A stretch of 64,000 nt of DNA from Cellulomonas hominis (GTDB taxonomy: Bacteria; Actinomycetota; Actinomycetes; Actinomycetales; Cellulomonadaceae). The notes beneath the pieces were generated by a model, which did no database searches, had not been told where the DNA came from, and saw only the letters and a program-made list of their open reading frames with translations. Position numbers and translations under genes: made by a program. Of this stretch, positions 1 through 9,910 are shown in pieces (the first letter of the stretch is position 1; each line of letters begins with the position of its first letter). Location: assembly GCF_005239125.1 (NCBI RefSeq), contig NZ_SZYE01000001.1, positions 1 to 64,000 on the forward strand, read 5' to 3'.

Positions 1-992
1 ACACCCCGGACGACGCGGGCGCCGCCGCGCAGCCGGTGCGCCGCACCACCTCCGTGTTCGGCCGGTCGCCGGGGCGGGGCGCGGCAGCTTCGGGTGCCGC
101 GGGTGCCGCGGGTGCAGCCGCCGCGCAGCCCACCACGTCGGCCGACGCCGCGACGTCCGCGCCCGTCGAGCCCGGTCCCGCCGGCGGCTGGCGCCCGAGC
201 GTCCCCGATGCCGGGGAACCGCCGGTCTTCCCGCCGTTCGGCTCCGAGCCCGCCGGGACCGCGGGGGCCACGCCCGCCGACGGCCCGGCGGACCGCCCGG
301 GCTGGGACCTGCCGTTCCCGGCCGAGGAGCGTGCGACGCCCGTCGCCGAGCGGCGCATCGACCCGACCCGCTGGGTGCTGGGCGGCGTCGCGCTGGCCGT
401 GATCATCGGCGTGATCATCGCGATCAGCAACGTGCTCGCGCCGTTCCGGTCGCCGGGCGACGGCACCGCCGAGCCGGCTCCCGCCCCGGCCACCTCCGCG
501 CCCGCCGCCGAGGCGCCCGCGGAGGAGCAGCCGCCCGCCGGTGAGGAGCAGGCACCGGCCGCGGCGCCTCCCGCCATCGCCGCCGTCACGACCATCGACC
601 CGTCCGACGGCGACGGCGAGCACGAGGAGCTCGTGGGCCGGCTGGTCGACGGCGATCCCGCGACCTCCTGGTACACCCACACGTACAACCGGCCCGACTA
701 CGCCGGGTTCAAGGACGCCGTCGGGCTCGCGATCACCCTGCAGGCGCCCGCGACGGTCACGGCGATCACGCTCGACGTCAACGGGTCGGGCGGCGCCGTC
801 GAGGTGCGCTCGACGGACGCCGCCAACCCGACGGCGGGCGACGTGCTGGCCTCCGGCGCCCTCGCGCCCCAGACCGTGCTGACCCTGTCGCAGCCGACCG
901 AGACCCAGAGCATCGTGCTCTGGTTCCCCTCCCTGGCGCAGACGCCCGACGGCCAGAACCGCATCGAGATCTCCAACCTGTCGGTGTCCTGA
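1..992 (+). CDS. C-terminal part of a single-span membrane protein with a discoidin-like extracellular domain (5' end outside window)
   Basis: The reading frame is open from the left edge, so the true start lies upstream. The visible part has a low-complexity Ala/Pro-rich cytoplasmic stretch, one membrane segment (about 370-445, [14 protein letters not shown]), a Pro/Ala-rich linker, and a C-terminal domain of about 130 residues. That domain contains [16 protein letters not shown] and ends in a beta-rich stretch, as in F5/8 type C-like domains. In actinobacteria this domain closes the pseudokinase protein next to murJ (mviN) upstream of trxB (established context); the kinase-like part would lie left of the window. 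The trxB neighbour fits that order. The name is inferred from architecture and location only. Confidence 0.7.
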   Translation, partial: TPDDAGAAAQPVRRTTSVFGRSPGRGAAASGAAGAAGAAAAQPTTSADAATSAPVEPGPAGGWRPSVPDAGEPPVFPPFGSEPAGTAGATPADGPADRPGWDLPFPAEERATPVAERRIDPTRWVLGGVALAVIIGVIIAISNVLAPFRSPGDGTAEPAPAPATSAPAAEAPAEEQPPAGEEQAPAAAPPAIAAVTTIDPSDGDGEHEELVGRLVDGDPATSWYTHTYNRPDYAGFKDAVGLAITLQAPATVTAITLDVNGSGGAVEVRSTDAANPTAGDVLASGALAPQTVLTLSQPTETQSIVLWFPSLAQTPDGQNRIEISNLSVS

Positions 993-1087
993 CCCCTGCG
1001 ACCAGGCACCCCGGCGGCGCGGAACAGACCGCGCCTAGGATCTGTTCTCCGCTGCATCAGCTCGTTCCCCGACCTCGAGGAAGCACC

Positions 1088-2149
1088 GTGACCGAGACCC
1101 CCGTCCGCGACATCGTCATCGTCGGCTCCGGCCCCGCCGGGTACACCGCCGCGATCTACGCCGCGCGCGCGGGCCTGGCCCCCTACGTGGTGGCGGGCTC
1201 CGTCACCGCGGGCGGCGCGCTGATGAACACCACCGACGTCGAGAACTTCCCCGGCTTCCCCGACGGGATCCTCGGCCCGGACCTCATGGACAACCTGCAG
1301 AAGCAGGCCGAGCGGTTCGGCGCCGAGGTGCTCTGGGACGACGCCGTGGAGCTGGACCTGGCCGGACCGGTGAAGACGATCGTCACCGGCGGCGGCGAGA
1401 CGATCCGCGCCCGCGCGGTCATCCTGTCGACCGGTTCCGCCTACCGCGAGCTCGGCCTGGACGACGAGAAGCGGCTCTCCGGCCGCGGCGTGTCCTGGTG
1501 CGCGACCTGCGACGGGTTCTTCTTCCGCGACCAGGACATCATCGTGGTCGGCGGCGGCGACTCCGCCGTCGAGGAGGCCACCTTCCTCACCCGGTTCGGC
1601 AAGTCCGTGACGATCGTGCACCGCCGCGACGAGCTCCGGGCCTCGAAGATCATGGCCGACCGCGCGAAGAACGACCCGAAGATCCAGTTCGCGTGGAACT
1701 CCGAGGTCGTGGGCATCCACGGCGACGAGAAGGTCACCGGCGTCACCCTGCGCGACACCGTCACCGGCGAGACCCGCGAGCACGGCGCGACCGGCGTCTT
1801 CGTCGCGATCGGCCACGTGCCGCGCACAGAGCTGCTGGCGGGCCAGGTCGACCTGGACGAGAACGGCTACATCGTCGTCGAGGGCCGGTCGACCCGGACC
1901 AACCTGCCGGGCGTCTTCGCCGCGGGCGACGCGGTGGACCACACGTACCGCCAGGCGATCACCGCCGCCGGCTCCGGCTGCTCCGCCGCGCTCGACGCCC
2001 AGCACTACCTCGCCGCGCTCGGCGACGTGGACCCCGCCTCGCCGGCGGAGATCCCCGCCGCCGTCGAGCAGGCGGACGTCGACGCCGCGGACGCGCTGGA
2101 CGCGCAGGGCGCCGACACCGCCTCGGCCGCGGCCGCCGCCGGGCACTGA
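1088..2149 (+). CDS. trxB: Thioredoxin-disulfide reductase
   Basis: This is a cytoplasmic flavoprotein that passes electrons from NADPH to thioredoxin. The 353-aa protein has the FAD-binding [17 protein letters not shown] near residue 14, the redox pair C138-A-T-C141, the NADPH-binding [10 protein letters not shown], and a C-terminal FAD motif [10 protein letters not shown]. The GTG start is preceded by GAGGAAG at good spacing. About 35 residues after the usual end are Ala/Asp-rich (to AAAAAGH), a tail not needed for the fold. trxA follows 8 bp after the stop, so the two genes form a reductase-thioredoxin operon, as usual near the actinobacterial origin. Confidence 0.96.
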   Translation: MTETPVRDIVIVGSGPAGYTAAIYAARAGLAPYVVAGSVTAGGALMNTTDVENFPGFPDGILGPDLMDNLQKQAERFGAEVLWDDAVELDLAGPVKTIVTGGGETIRARAVILSTGSAYRELGLDDEKRLSGRGVSWCATCDGFFFRDQDIIVVGGGDSAVEEATFLTRFGKSVTIVHRRDELRASKIMADRAKNDPKIQFAWNSEVVGIHGDEKVTGVTLRDTVTGETREHGATGVFVAIGHVPRTELLAGQVDLDENGYIVVEGRSTRTNLPGVFAAGDAVDHTYRQAITAAGSGCSAALDAQHYLAALGDVDPASPAEIPAAVEQADVDAADALDAQGADTASAAAAAGH

Positions 2150-2157
2150 GCCCCGGC

Positions 2158-2496
2158 GTGGCCGCCCTCGCGGTGACCGCCGCGACCTTCGAGCAGGAGG
2201 TGCTGCGGTCCGAGCTGCCCGTCGTCGTGGACTTCTGGGCGGACTGGTGCGTGCCGTGCCGCATGGTCACGCCGGTGCTCGAGGAGCTCGCCGGCACCTA
2301 CGCGGGTCGGCTGCGGTTCGTCGCCGTCGACACCGAGGCGGAGCAGGACCTGGCCGCTCGGTACAACGTCGTGTCGATCCCCACCCTGTACGTGTTCCAC
2401 CAGGGCGACCTGGTCCGGACGCTGGTCGGGGCGCGCGAGAAGCGGGCCTACGCGGCCGAGCTGGACGCGGCGCTGGCGGAGATCGCCACCTGGTGA
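2158..2496 (+). CDS. trxA: Thioredoxin
   Basis: This 112-aa thioredoxin keeps cytoplasmic protein dithiols reduced and is recycled by the trxB product encoded just upstream. The fold is complete: VVVDFWADW, the redox centre W30-C31-V-P-C34, and the cis-proline region SIPTLYVF. The active site is WCVPC rather than the common WCGPC; the residue between the cysteines affects redox potential (known for the family), so its potential may be shifted. The GTG start at 2158 lies 8 bp after the trxB stop, which suggests co-translation. A strong hairpin at 2527-2553 closes the operon. Confidence 0.93.
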   Translation: MAALAVTAATFEQEVLRSELPVVVDFWADWCVPCRMVTPVLEELAGTYAGRLRFVAVDTEAEQDLAARYNVVSIPTLYVFHQGDLVRTLVGAREKRAYAAELDAALAEIATW

Positions 2497-2526
2497 CCGC
2501 CCCGCCCGGCACCCGCTGACCCCGGA

Positions 2527-2553
2527 GCCTCCCCGTCCCGCGGACGGGGAGGC
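2527..2553 (+). terminator. Terminator hairpin after trxBA
   Basis: A 12-bp perfect stem (GCCTCCCCGTCC pairing with GGACGGGGAGGC) with a 3-nt loop lies 30 bp after the trxA stop. There is no long U tract, as is common in high-GC actinobacteria. Confidence 0.75.
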
Positions 2554-2603
2554 TTCGTGCACGTGCGGCGCGCCCGCGGTGGACAGGGCGGGGGACGGCG
2601 GGA

Positions 2604-3965
2604 GTGGCGTGGCACACTCGGGAGATGACCGCTCTCGAGCGGCCCGACGGCACGGCGTCGGGCCCCCACCCGACCCCGGCCGCCGGCACGCGGCTCGACC
2701 CCTGGCTCGGCTCCTACGCCGAGCGCACGCACGGCATGCGCGCCTCGGAGATCCGCGCGCTGTTCGCCGTCGCCAACCGCCCCGAGGTGGTGTCGCTCGC
2801 GGGGGGCATGCCCTACCTCGAGGGCCTCCCCCTCGACGTCATCGGCGACCTCGCCCAGCGCGTCGTCGCGACCCGCGGCACCACCGCCCTGCAGTACGGC
2901 TCCGGCCAGGGCGACGAGACCCTGCGCGAGCAGATCCTCGAGGTCATGCGGCTCGAGGGCATCGAGGCGCACCCGGACGACGTGGTCGTGACGACCGGCT
3001 CGCAGCAGGCCCTCGACCTCGTGACCCGGCTGTTCGTCGACCCGGGTGACGTCGTGGTCGCGGAGGCGCCGTCGTACGTCGGTGCGCTCGGCGTGTTCCG
3101 CGCGTACCAGGCCGAGGTCGTGCACGTGCCGCTCGACGCCGACGGGCTGGTCCCCGAGGCGCTGGAGACGACGCTGGCGGACCTCGCGCGGCAGGGCCGG
3201 CGGGTCAAGTTCCTCTACACCGTCCCGAACTTCCACAACCCGGCCGGCGTGACGCTGTCGGCCGAGCGGCGGCCGAGGATCCTCGAGATCGCCGCCCGCT
3301 ACGGCGTGCTCGTCCTCGAGGACAACCCGTACGGCCTGCTCGGGTTCGACCGGGAGCCGCTCCCCGCCATGCGGTCGCTGAGCGACGAGGGCGTCATCTA
3401 CCTCGGCTCGTTCTCCAAGACGTTCGCACCCGGGTACCGCGTCGGCTGGGCGGTCGCACCGCACGCCGTGCGCGAGAAGCTCGTCCTGGCCTCGGAGTCG
3501 GCGATCCTCTCCCCGTCGAACGCCTCGCAGCTGGCCATCAGCGCCTACCTGGCGACCTGCGACTGGAAGGGCCAGGTCAAGGCCTTCCGCGAGCTGTACC
3601 GGGAGCGCCGGGACGCGATGGTCGGCGCGCTCGCCGAGCACCTGCCCGACGCGTCGTGGACCGTGCCGGACGGCGGGTTCTACACGTGGGTCCGGCTGCC
3701 CGAGGGCCTGGACGCCAAGGCCATGCTCCCGCGGGCCGTCACCGCCCGGGTCGCGTACGTCCCGGGGACGGCGTTCTACTTCGACGGGCAGGGCGCCGAC
3801 CACATGCGGCTGTCGTTCTGCTTCCCCACCCCGGAGCGCATCCGCGAGGGCGTGCGCCGGCTGGCCGGCGTGGTCTCCGCGGAGAGCGAGCTCGTGTCGC
3901 TGTTCGGCACCGGCGCCCACGCGGCCCGCGGCGACGTGCAGTCCCCCGGCCCCGACCTGGCCTGA
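2604..3965 (+). CDS. PLP-dependent class I/II aminotransferase (2-aminoadipate aminotransferase-like)
   Basis: This is a fold-type I, pyridoxal-phosphate enzyme of the aminotransferase I/II family. The PLP lysine lies in GSFSKTFAPGYRVGW; other family features are the N-terminal VVSLAGGMP, the nucleotide-like TTGSQQALDL and the NFHNPAG motif. Length (about 450 aa) matches the LysN/2-aminoadipate transaminase group, close relatives of the catalytic half of MocR regulators, but there is no helix-turn-helix domain here. The start is uncertain: GTG 2604 has a purine-rich stretch upstream, while ATG 2625 directly follows CGGGAG, too close for an ideal ribosome site. Substrate cannot be read from sequence. 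Confidence 0.9.
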   Translation: MAWHTREMTALERPDGTASGPHPTPAAGTRLDPWLGSYAERTHGMRASEIRALFAVANRPEVVSLAGGMPYLEGLPLDVIGDLAQRVVATRGTTALQYGSGQGDETLREQILEVMRLEGIEAHPDDVVVTTGSQQALDLVTRLFVDPGDVVVAEAPSYVGALGVFRAYQAEVVHVPLDADGLVPEALETTLADLARQGRRVKFLYTVPNFHNPAGVTLSAERRPRILEIAARYGVLVLEDNPYGLLGFDREPLPAMRSLSDEGVIYLGSFSKTFAPGYRVGWAVAPHAVREKLVLASESAILSPSNASQLAISAYLATCDWKGQVKAFRELYRERRDAMVGALAEHLPDASWTVPDGGFYTWVRLPEGLDAKAMLPRAVTARVAYVPGTAFYFDGQGADHMRLSFCFPTPERIREGVRRLAGVVSAESELVSLFGTGAHAARGDVQSPGPDLA

Positions 3966-4112
3966 CGCCCCGTCCGGGCGGCCGGGCGGCGCGCGCCCGG
4001 CCGCACCCCGCGACCCGGTACGGTCGAGGCGGCGCCCGCTGCCCGTGGACACCGGTGCCACCCCGCCCGTCGACGACCGGCCGCCCGCGGCCGTACCAGG
4101 AGGACCCGACCC

Positions 4113-5075
4113 GTGCCGCTCGACCCCGCCCCCGCCACCCCGCGCGTCGTCGTCCTCGCGGGCGGTCTGTCGCACGAGCGCGACGTCTCCCTCCGCTCGG
4201 GCCGGCGGGTCGCGGAGGCCCTGCGCTCGGCGGGCGTCGACGTGTCCGTCCACGACGTCGACGCCGACCTGGTGCCCGCCCTCGCGGAGACCCGGCCGGA
4301 CCTCGTCTGGCCGCTGCTGCACGGCGCGAGCGGCGAGGACGGCTCCGTCCGCGACGTCCTCGAGCTCCTCGACGTGCCGAGCCTCGGCACCGGCCCCCGC
4401 GCCAGCCGGGTCGCCTGGAGCAAGCCGATCGCCAAGACCACGGTCACCCGCGCCGGGATCGCGACCCCCGAGTTCGTCACCCTCCCGCAGAGCCTGTTCC
4501 GCGAGCTCGGGGCCGGACGGGTCATGGACGCCGTGGTCGCGAAGCTCGGGCTGCCGCTCGTGGTGAAGCCCTCCCGGGGCGGCTCGGCGCTCGGCGTGAC
4601 GCTCGTGCGGACCGCCGAGGAGCTCCCCGGCGCGATGGTCTCCTGCTTCGCCTACGGCGACACCGCGCTCATCGAGCGGGCCGTCGAGGGCATCGAGGTC
4701 GCGGTCGGCGTCGTGGACCTCGACGGGTCCCCCGTGGCGCTCCCCGCCGTCGAGGTCGTCACCGACGGGCCCTACGACTACGACGCCCGGTACAACCCCG
4801 GCCGCACTGAGTACTTCGCCCCGGCCCGGCTGCCGGACGAGCTCGCGGCCCGCGCCGCCGAGACGGCTGTGGCCGCCCACCAGGTGCTCGGCCTGCGGCA
4901 CCTGTCCCGGACGGACCTCATCATCGACGCCGACGGCCAGCCCTGGTTCCTCGAGGTGAACGTCGCACCGGGCATGACGGAGACCTCCCTGTTCCCGCAG
5001 GGCGCCGAGGCCGGCGGGCACCACCTGCCGACGCTCTACCGCCGGCTGGTGGAGGCGGGCCTCGCCGACCGCTGA
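4113..5075 (+). CDS. D-alanine-D-alanine ligase family ATP-grasp protein
   Basis: This 320-aa ATP-grasp enzyme resembles D-Ala-D-Ala ligase, which makes the dipeptide used in peptidoglycan. It starts with the ligase signature VVVLAGGLSHERDVSLRSGR, has the lid/ATP region LVVKPSRGGSALGV, and ends with the metal-binding WFLEVNVAPGMTETSL. The GTG start has an excellent AGGAGG at 4098-4103. It is shorter than many Ddl proteins (about 350 aa) and lies in a replication-origin cluster rather than with mur genes, so it may be a second, specialised ligase (inference). Confidence 0.88.
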   Translation: MPLDPAPATPRVVVLAGGLSHERDVSLRSGRRVAEALRSAGVDVSVHDVDADLVPALAETRPDLVWPLLHGASGEDGSVRDVLELLDVPSLGTGPRASRVAWSKPIAKTTVTRAGIATPEFVTLPQSLFRELGAGRVMDAVVAKLGLPLVVKPSRGGSALGVTLVRTAEELPGAMVSCFAYGDTALIERAVEGIEVAVGVVDLDGSPVALPAVEVVTDGPYDYDARYNPGRTEYFAPARLPDELAARAAETAVAAHQVLGLRHLSRTDLIIDADGQPWFLEVNVAPGMTETSLFPQGAEAGGHHLPTLYRRLVEAGLADR

Positions 5076-5098
5076 GGGCGGCCCGCGACACACGCAGC

Positions 5099-5135
5099 GA
5101 GGCGCCGGCATCCCGGACGGGGAAGCCGGCGCCTC
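5099..5135. terminator. Bidirectional terminator between the ligase gene and parB
   Basis: An 11-bp perfect inverted repeat (GAGGCGCCGGC with GCCGGCGCCTC, 15-nt loop) separates the convergent ligase-like gene (stop 5075) and parB (stop 5150). Confidence 0.7.
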
Positions 5136-5149
5136 GTGGCGTCAGGCGG

Positions 5150-6361
5150 TCAGGAGCGCAGGATGCCCGGGTCGTCGGGCGCCAGGCTCGACAGGATGCG
5201 GTTGAGGTCCTGCACCGACGCGAACTCCACCGTGAGCTTGCCCCGCTGCTTGCCCAGGTCGACCTTCACGCGGGTCTCGAACCGGTCGGAGAGCCGGCTC
5301 GCCAGGTCGTCCAGGGCCTCGTTGCGCAGCCCCGCACGCGGCCGCCGCTGCTTCGGGGTCCCGTCCTCGGCGCCGAGGGCGACGATCTCCTCGACCGCGC
5401 GCACCGACAGCCCCTCCGCCACGATCCGCTGCGCGAGCCGCTCGATCGCCGCGCCGTCGCTCAGGCCGAGCAGGGCGCGGGCGTGGCCCGCGGACAGCAC
5501 CCCCGCGGCGACGCGGCGCTGGACGAGCGGGGGCAGCCGGAGCAGCCGCAGCGTGTTCGAGATCTGCGGGCGGGACCGGTGGATCCGCCGGGCCAGCTCG
5601 TCGTGCGTGCAGCCGAAGTCGTCCAGCAGCTGCTGGTACGCCGCCGCCTCCTCCAGCGGGTTGAGCTGCGAGCGGTGCAGGTTCTCGAGCAGGGCGTCGC
5701 GGAGCAGGTCCGCGTCCTCCGTCTGCCGCACGATCGCCGGGATCGTGTCGAGACCCGCCGCCTGGGTCGCGCGCCAGCGCCGCTCGCCCATGATCAGCTC
5801 GTAGCCGTCGTCCACCGCCCGCACCACGACGGGCTGGAGCACGCCGATCTCGCGGATGGAACCGACGAGCTCGTCGAGCGCGTCCTCGTCGAACACCGAC
5901 CGCGGCTGCCGGGGGTTCGGGCGGATGGACCCGACCGGGAGCTCCGCGAACACCGCACCGGGCACGGGGACCAGGTCGTCCACCTCGGCCGTGGGCGGCA
6001 TCGGCGGGACCTCCGCGGCCGGGGCCTGCTCGGCCGGCGCCTGCGACCGGGCGCGGGACGGCTGCCGGACGGTCAGCGAGGGCACGCCCTTGCGGCCGTT
6101 GGACCGCGTGGCGGTGGCCGCCGGAGAGGTCGCGGGCGACGCGGTCGAGGCCGGGGTCGAGGGGCCGCCGACGGGATCGGCGTCCGGCGGCGACTGGGTC
6201 GACTGTCGGGTATCCCTGCTGGTCAGCGCCTCGGGACGGCCGTCCGGGGCCGTACGGTCCGGGAAGAAGACGTCGACGGGCCGGTCCCCCTCACGGGGCT
6301 CCGCCCCGGTGGGGATGAGCGCGCCCAGGCCGCGCCCGAGACCTCGCCGCTTCTCGCTCAC
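5150..6361 (-). CDS. parB: Chromosome-partitioning protein ParB
   Basis: ParB is a CTP-dependent clamp that loads at parS sites, spreads along origin DNA, and works with ParA to segregate origins. The 403-aa protein starts [19 protein letters not shown], the ParA-contacting N-terminus. After a Pro/Ala linker of about 100 residues come the ParB/Srx nuclease-like domain (IRPNPRQPR, then [11 protein letters not shown], box II), a helix-turn-helix ([21 protein letters not shown]) and a C-terminal dimer domain. The GTG start overlaps the parA stop by 4 bp, so translation is coupled. Its targets are the palindromes at 7396-9389. Confidence 0.97.
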   Translation of the reverse strand: MSEKRRGLGRGLGALIPTGAEPREGDRPVDVFFPDRTAPDGRPEALTSRDTRQSTQSPPDADPVGGPSTPASTASPATSPAATATRSNGRKGVPSLTVRQPSRARSQAPAEQAPAAEVPPMPPTAEVDDLVPVPGAVFAELPVGSIRPNPRQPRSVFDEDALDELVGSIREIGVLQPVVVRAVDDGYELIMGERRWRATQAAGLDTIPAIVRQTEDADLLRDALLENLHRSQLNPLEEAAAYQQLLDDFGCTHDELARRIHRSRPQISNTLRLLRLPPLVQRRVAAGVLSAGHARALLGLSDGAAIERLAQRIVAEGLSVRAVEEIVALGAEDGTPKQRRPRAGLRNEALDDLASRLSDRFETRVKVDLGKQRGKLTVEFASVQDLNRILSSLAPDDPGILRS

Positions 6362-7347
6362 ACGTCCTCCTTCTGCCGGGCGGCGGTGGTGCCGCGCTCG
6401 GCGAGCTCTCGCGCCGCCTCCAGGTAGGCCAGGGCACCGCTCGAGCCGGGATCGTACGTCAGGACCGTCTGCCCGTAGGACGGCGCCTCCGACACCCGCA
6501 CCGACCGTGGCACGGTCGTCCGGAGGGTCTTGTCGGGGAAGTGCTCCCGGACCTCCTGCGCGACCTGCTGGGCCAGGTTGGTCCGCCCGTCGTACATCGT
6601 TAGCAGGATCGTCGACACGTGCAGGCCGCGGTTGAGGTGCGCCTGGATCAGCTCGATCGACTTGAGCAGCTGGCTCAGCCCCTCCAGCGCGTAGTACTCG
6701 CACTGGATCGGGATCAGCACCTCGTCCCCGACGACGAAGGCGTTGACGGTCAGCAGCCCGAGGCTCGGCGGGCAGTCCACGAGCACGTAGTCGATCCGGG
6801 GCTCGCCCCGGCGCTCGCGCTCCTCCAGATAGGCGTGCACGGCGTTCCGCAGCCGCGTCTCCCGGGCCACCATCGACACCAGCTCGATCTCGGCGCCGGA
6901 CAGGTCGATCGTCGCCGGCGCGCACCACAGGTTCGGCACGTCCGGGCTGGGGTACACCGCCTCGGCGAGCGGCGTCCCGTCCACGAGCACGTCGTAGACC
7001 GAGGTCACGCCGGCGCGGTGGTCCACGCCCAGCGCCGTGGACGCGTTGCCCTGCGGGTCGTTGTCGATCACGAGGACGTGCAGTCCGGACTGCGCCAGCG
7101 CCGCCGCCAGGTTGACCGTCGTCGTCGTCTTGCCGACGCCGCCCTTCTGGTTGGCGACCGTGATGACCCGCGTCCGGTCCGGCCGCGGGAAGGTCCGCCC
7201 GCGCAGCTCGATGCGGCGGCGGGCGTCGCGCCGCAGCTCCGCCATCAGCGGGGTGTCGTCGTCCGCGGGCGGCAGGCTCTCGACGAGCGCGGCACGCCGC
7301 CGCTCGTCGGGGTCCTCGGTCGCCCAGCGGCTCGGGTTCGTCGTCAC
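6358..7347 (-). CDS. parA: Chromosome-partitioning ATPase ParA
   Basis: This is a deviant Walker-A ATPase that binds DNA nonspecifically and is displaced by ParB, moving origins apart. The 329-aa protein has a basic N-terminus, then [19 protein letters not shown] (deviant P-loop), [13 protein letters not shown] (Walker A') and [11 protein letters not shown] (Walker B). The GTG start overlaps the rsmG stop by 4 bp, so rsmG-parA-parB is one operon, the usual order in actinobacteria. Confidence 0.97.
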   Translation of the reverse strand: MTTNPSRWATEDPDERRRAALVESLPPADDDTPLMAELRRDARRRIELRGRTFPRPDRTRVITVANQKGGVGKTTTTVNLAAALAQSGLHVLVIDNDPQGNASTALGVDHRAGVTSVYDVLVDGTPLAEAVYPSPDVPNLWCAPATIDLSGAEIELVSMVARETRLRNAVHAYLEERERRGEPRIDYVLVDCPPSLGLLTVNAFVVGDEVLIPIQCEYYALEGLSQLLKSIELIQAHLNRGLHVSTILLTMYDGRTNLAQQVAQEVREHFPDKTLRTTVPRSVRVSEAPSYGQTVLTYDPGSSGALAYLEAARELAERGTTAARQKEDV

Positions 7348-8120
7348 GCGCCCTGTCCCTTCGTCGAGCGGCGCGGTCGACGGGACCGGCCCTCCGTTCC
7401 ACGTGAAACGCGGCGGGCCCCCGGGTCCGGCGCGACGCCGGGGCCCGTCCGGGTCACCAGCACCACGCTGGTCGGCTCCAGCCCAGGCAGGGTCGGCGCG
7501 ACCTCGATCGACGCCGGTCCGCCTCCGAACCGCTCCCCCACCGCGGTGGCGGCCTCCGCCTCGTCCTGGGCCCGGCCGCCCTTGAGCGCCACGAGGCGGC
7601 CGTCCACCGCCAGCAGCGGCAGGGTCCAGCCGTACAGCTTGTCCAGAGCGGCGACGGCGCGCGCCGTGACGGCGTCCGCCCGCAGGGAACCGATCTGGTC
7701 CTCCGCGCGGCCGCGCAGCACGCGGGCGTTGGCCAGGCCGAGGGCGTCGACGACCTCGGTGAGCCAGTCGGTCCGGCGCTCCATGGGCTCCAGCAGGACC
7801 ACCTCGGCCCTCGGTCGCATGGCCGCGACCACGATGCCCGGGAGGCCGGCGCCGCTGCCCACGTCGACGATCGTGCCGGTCTCGGGGAGGAACGGGACCA
7901 CTGCGGCGGAGTTCACCACGTGCCGCTCCCAGAGCCGCGAGACCTCGCGCGGGCCGACCAGTCCGCGGAGAACGCCCTGGTCACGCAGCATGGCGTAGAA
8001 GCCCTCGACGGCCGGCCAGGCAGCGCCGAAGTGCTCCGGCAGCCGCGGGTCGCCGTCCAAGGGGTCGACGGCCACGTCGCGCTCCTCGTCGTCGCGCGCG
8101 GGGGCGGACTCAGGCCGCAC
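7344..8120 (-). CDS. rsmG: 16S rRNA (guanine(527)-N(7))-methyltransferase
   Basis: RsmG uses S-adenosylmethionine to methylate G527 of 16S rRNA; loss gives low-level streptomycin resistance (known for the family). The SAM-binding loop is [17 protein letters not shown], followed by [15 protein letters not shown] and the catalytic-face [11 protein letters not shown] chose GTG 8120 because GGGGAG lies a few bases upstream; an in-frame GTG at 8165 would add 15 residues. The C-terminal tail is basic, and a parS-like site (7396-7409) lies inside its coding sequence. Confidence 0.93.
   Translation of the reverse strand: MRPESAPARDDEERDVAVDPLDGDPRLPEHFGAAWPAVEGFYAMLRDQGVLRGLVGPREVSRLWERHVVNSAAVVPFLPETGTIVDVGSGAGLPGIVVAAMRPRAEVVLLEPMERRTDWLTEVVDALGLANARVLRGRAEDQIGSLRADAVTARAVAALDKLYGWTLPLLAVDGRLVALKGGRAQDEAEAATAVGERFGGGPASIEVAPTLPGLEPTSVVLVTRTGPGVAPDPGARRVSRGTEGRSRRPRRSTKGQGA
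7396..7409. promoter_or_regulatory. parS-like site 1 (inside rsmG)
   Basis: GTTCCACGTGAAAC, a hybrid palindrome close to the bacterial parS consensus GTTTCACGTGAAAC. It lies in the 3' part of rsmG, directly upstream of parA. Confidence 0.8.
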
Positions 8121-8245
8121 AGCACTCCCCTGCTCTCGGGATCGGGTGGTGCGCGGGTCGATCACGGACCGGTGCGCACTGGAGTCCTACGGTACCGCGC
8201 GGCTCCGACGCGACTTGTCGCCGGAGGGGTGTGGCGGACGCTCAT

Positions 8246-8259
8246 GTTCCACGTGGAAC
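8246..8259. promoter_or_regulatory. parS-like site 2
   Basis: GTTCCACGTGGAAC, a perfect 14-bp palindrome, extended to 16 bp by flanking T and A (8245-8260). It is one of four symmetric copies in the gene-free region upstream of rsmG. Confidence 0.85.
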
Positions 8260-8274
8260 AGCGCGACGTGTGCT

Positions 8275-8288
8275 GTTCCACGTGGAAC
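8275..8288. promoter_or_regulatory. parS-like site 3
   Basis: GTTCCACGTGGAAC, a perfect palindrome, 29 bp from site 2 centre to centre (close to three helical turns). Confidence 0.85.
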
Positions 8289-8582
8289 GAAGCTGCCCGC
8301 GCGGTGCCGGGGTGCCTCGCGGAGGTCGGCCTCGGTGGGTACCCGGGACCGCTCCATGCGTTGTCCGGCCGCTTCCGCCTCGGCCGCTTCCCCCGGACCG
8401 CCGGTCTGAGCCCGACCGGTTGCTCTCCTCGAGTTCGGCCGTCGGGCGGCTGCCCGGCTGCCGTCACTTCGCGGCCGCCGGGCGGACCTCGTGGGCTCGC
8501 GACGGTGCGGGCCCGCCGTCGGGCGCGCAGTACCGCGCGACGCTGCACGAGGGGCCACGCGTCCACGATCGCGGCGGCGTCC

Positions 8583-8640
8583 GGAGGGCCCGGGTGCCCG
8601 GTCGTCGGGGCGTCGCCGGGAGGGCCCGGGTGCCTGGTCG
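8583..8640. repeat. Two-copy direct repeat, 36-bp period
   Basis: A 22-bp unit beginning GGAGGGCCCGGGTGCC and ending GGTCG occurs at 8583-8604 and 8619-8640 with one mismatch, just before parS-like site 4. Confidence 0.7.
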
Positions 8641-8650
8641 TGGCGGCGGC

Positions 8651-8664
8651 GCTCCACGTGAAAC
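8651..8664. promoter_or_regulatory. parS-like site 4
   Basis: GCTCCACGTGAAAC: the right half matches canonical parS (GTGAAAC) and the left half deviates at two positions, so binding may be weaker. Confidence 0.65.
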
Positions 8665-8987
8665 ACGTCCCCGGGACGGGCGGGCGCCGCCCAACCCGGG
8701 ACGGGCACGGCGCAGCCCGGCATGAGCGCCGTCCAGCATGCGCGCCGCCGGCGGAGCTCGGTACCTGGCCCGGGTCGGCCCCGCAGAGCGGACCGCGGGA
8801 ATCGGGGCCGGCCGCGAGCCGAGATGAGCGCCGCCGGCCTGCAGGAGGCGGGGCTCGGCCCCTGCCGAGCGCCACACCGTGGCGTGCGCTGTTCGTGACC
8901 AGGGTGGCACTCGCCCCACAGGGCGCACGGGGCCCCCTGACGCGGAAGCCCGCAGGGCGGTCGCCGTCCGTCGGGAGGTCGGGCCGC

Positions 8988-9001
8988 GATCCACGTGAAA
9001 C
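8988..9001. promoter_or_regulatory. parS-like site 5
   Basis: GATCCACGTGAAAC: canonical right half GTGAAAC with a deviating left half, as in site 4. Confidence 0.65.
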
Positions 9002-9248
9002 GCGACGCCAACACGTGCACCGGCGGACGATCGCCCGCAGGAGCCGGGGCGGCCCGCTCTCTCCTTGTGCCCCTGGCCGCGTGCCCCATGCCGCCCCAGG
9101 GGTGCGCGCGGATGACCCCGCTCGCTCACCCGCCACCAGGGTGCCCGCCGCCGCGTGCGCCGCATCGAGCGCCTGGAGCTGCGGCCCTTGCCACCCCACA
9201 CGCGCTCGTGGCGCCCGCGGCGCGGGGAGCCGCCCGACCGAGATGCGC

Positions 9249-9262
9249 GTTCCACGTGGAAC
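9249..9262. promoter_or_regulatory. parS-like site 6
   Basis: GTTCCACGTGGAAC, a perfect palindrome identical in core to sites 2, 3 and 7. Confidence 0.85.
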
Positions 9263-9375
9263 GGACCGCACAGGTGGGGCAGCGAGAGCCTCGCGCAGCA
9301 ACCGACAGGCCGCTGCTCCATCACGACGAGCCCTGCGCCGCGGCACGCCGCGGCCACACGGTGTCGCGCCGGTAT

Positions 9376-9389
9376 GTTCCACGTGGAAC
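9376..9389. promoter_or_regulatory. parS-like site 7
   Basis: GTTCCACGTGGAAC, a perfect palindrome with flanking T and A (9375-9390), the outermost copy of the cluster. Confidence 0.85.
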
Positions 9390-9910
9390 AGACCCCTTCT
9401 CACCATGCAGGATGGGCACGGGACCGCTCTGCAGGCGCGGGAACGGCATCGGTCGACCCACGCCGACGCGGGTCCGCGCACGACGACGCTGCGAGTGGGC
9501 CACGCACCGCCGCGCCCTCCGCACCAGGCGAGCGACTCGGGACGCCACCCGCTGCAGGGCCGCCTGTCCGATCAGGAGAGTGCGGCGCGCCGCACCACCC
9601 CGCGGCGTGATCGTGTGCGCCGTGGTGTGCGTGCCACGTCGACCGCCGCGTGCTCATCAGCCGGACGCGCGGCATCAGGTGGTGTCGTCGTGCGCCGATG
9701 CCCTCGTCGTGCAACCCCTCCGCCTCTCCCGGGCGCACTGCTCCTCCGGGGAACGCGGGGCATCCACGAAGGTCTTCCGGAACACCGGGTCACGGTCCTG
9801 AGACGCCACGCCGAGGCCATGCCCCGCCCCCTCGCACCCTGCTGACGGACGCTGACGCGCCTCCGTGCGTTCTTCGGACGGCGCGACGTGCGCCGAACGG
9901 CCCGACAGCG

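Noticed and set aside
2448-5111. An 887-codon minus-strand frame opposite the aminotransferase and ligase genes
   Set aside because: It mirrors two well-supported plus-strand genes, is Arg/Gly/Asp-rich without domains, and arises from GC-rich third positions.
6362-7402. An N-terminal extension of parB through the parA gene
   Set aside because: The extension overlaps parA in another frame and is Arg/Pro-rich; ParB family similarity begins exactly at GTG 6361.
8162-9481. Long minus-strand frames in the parS region
   Set aside because: All six frames here are open for long distances and equally Arg/Pro-rich, which reflects base composition rather than coding.
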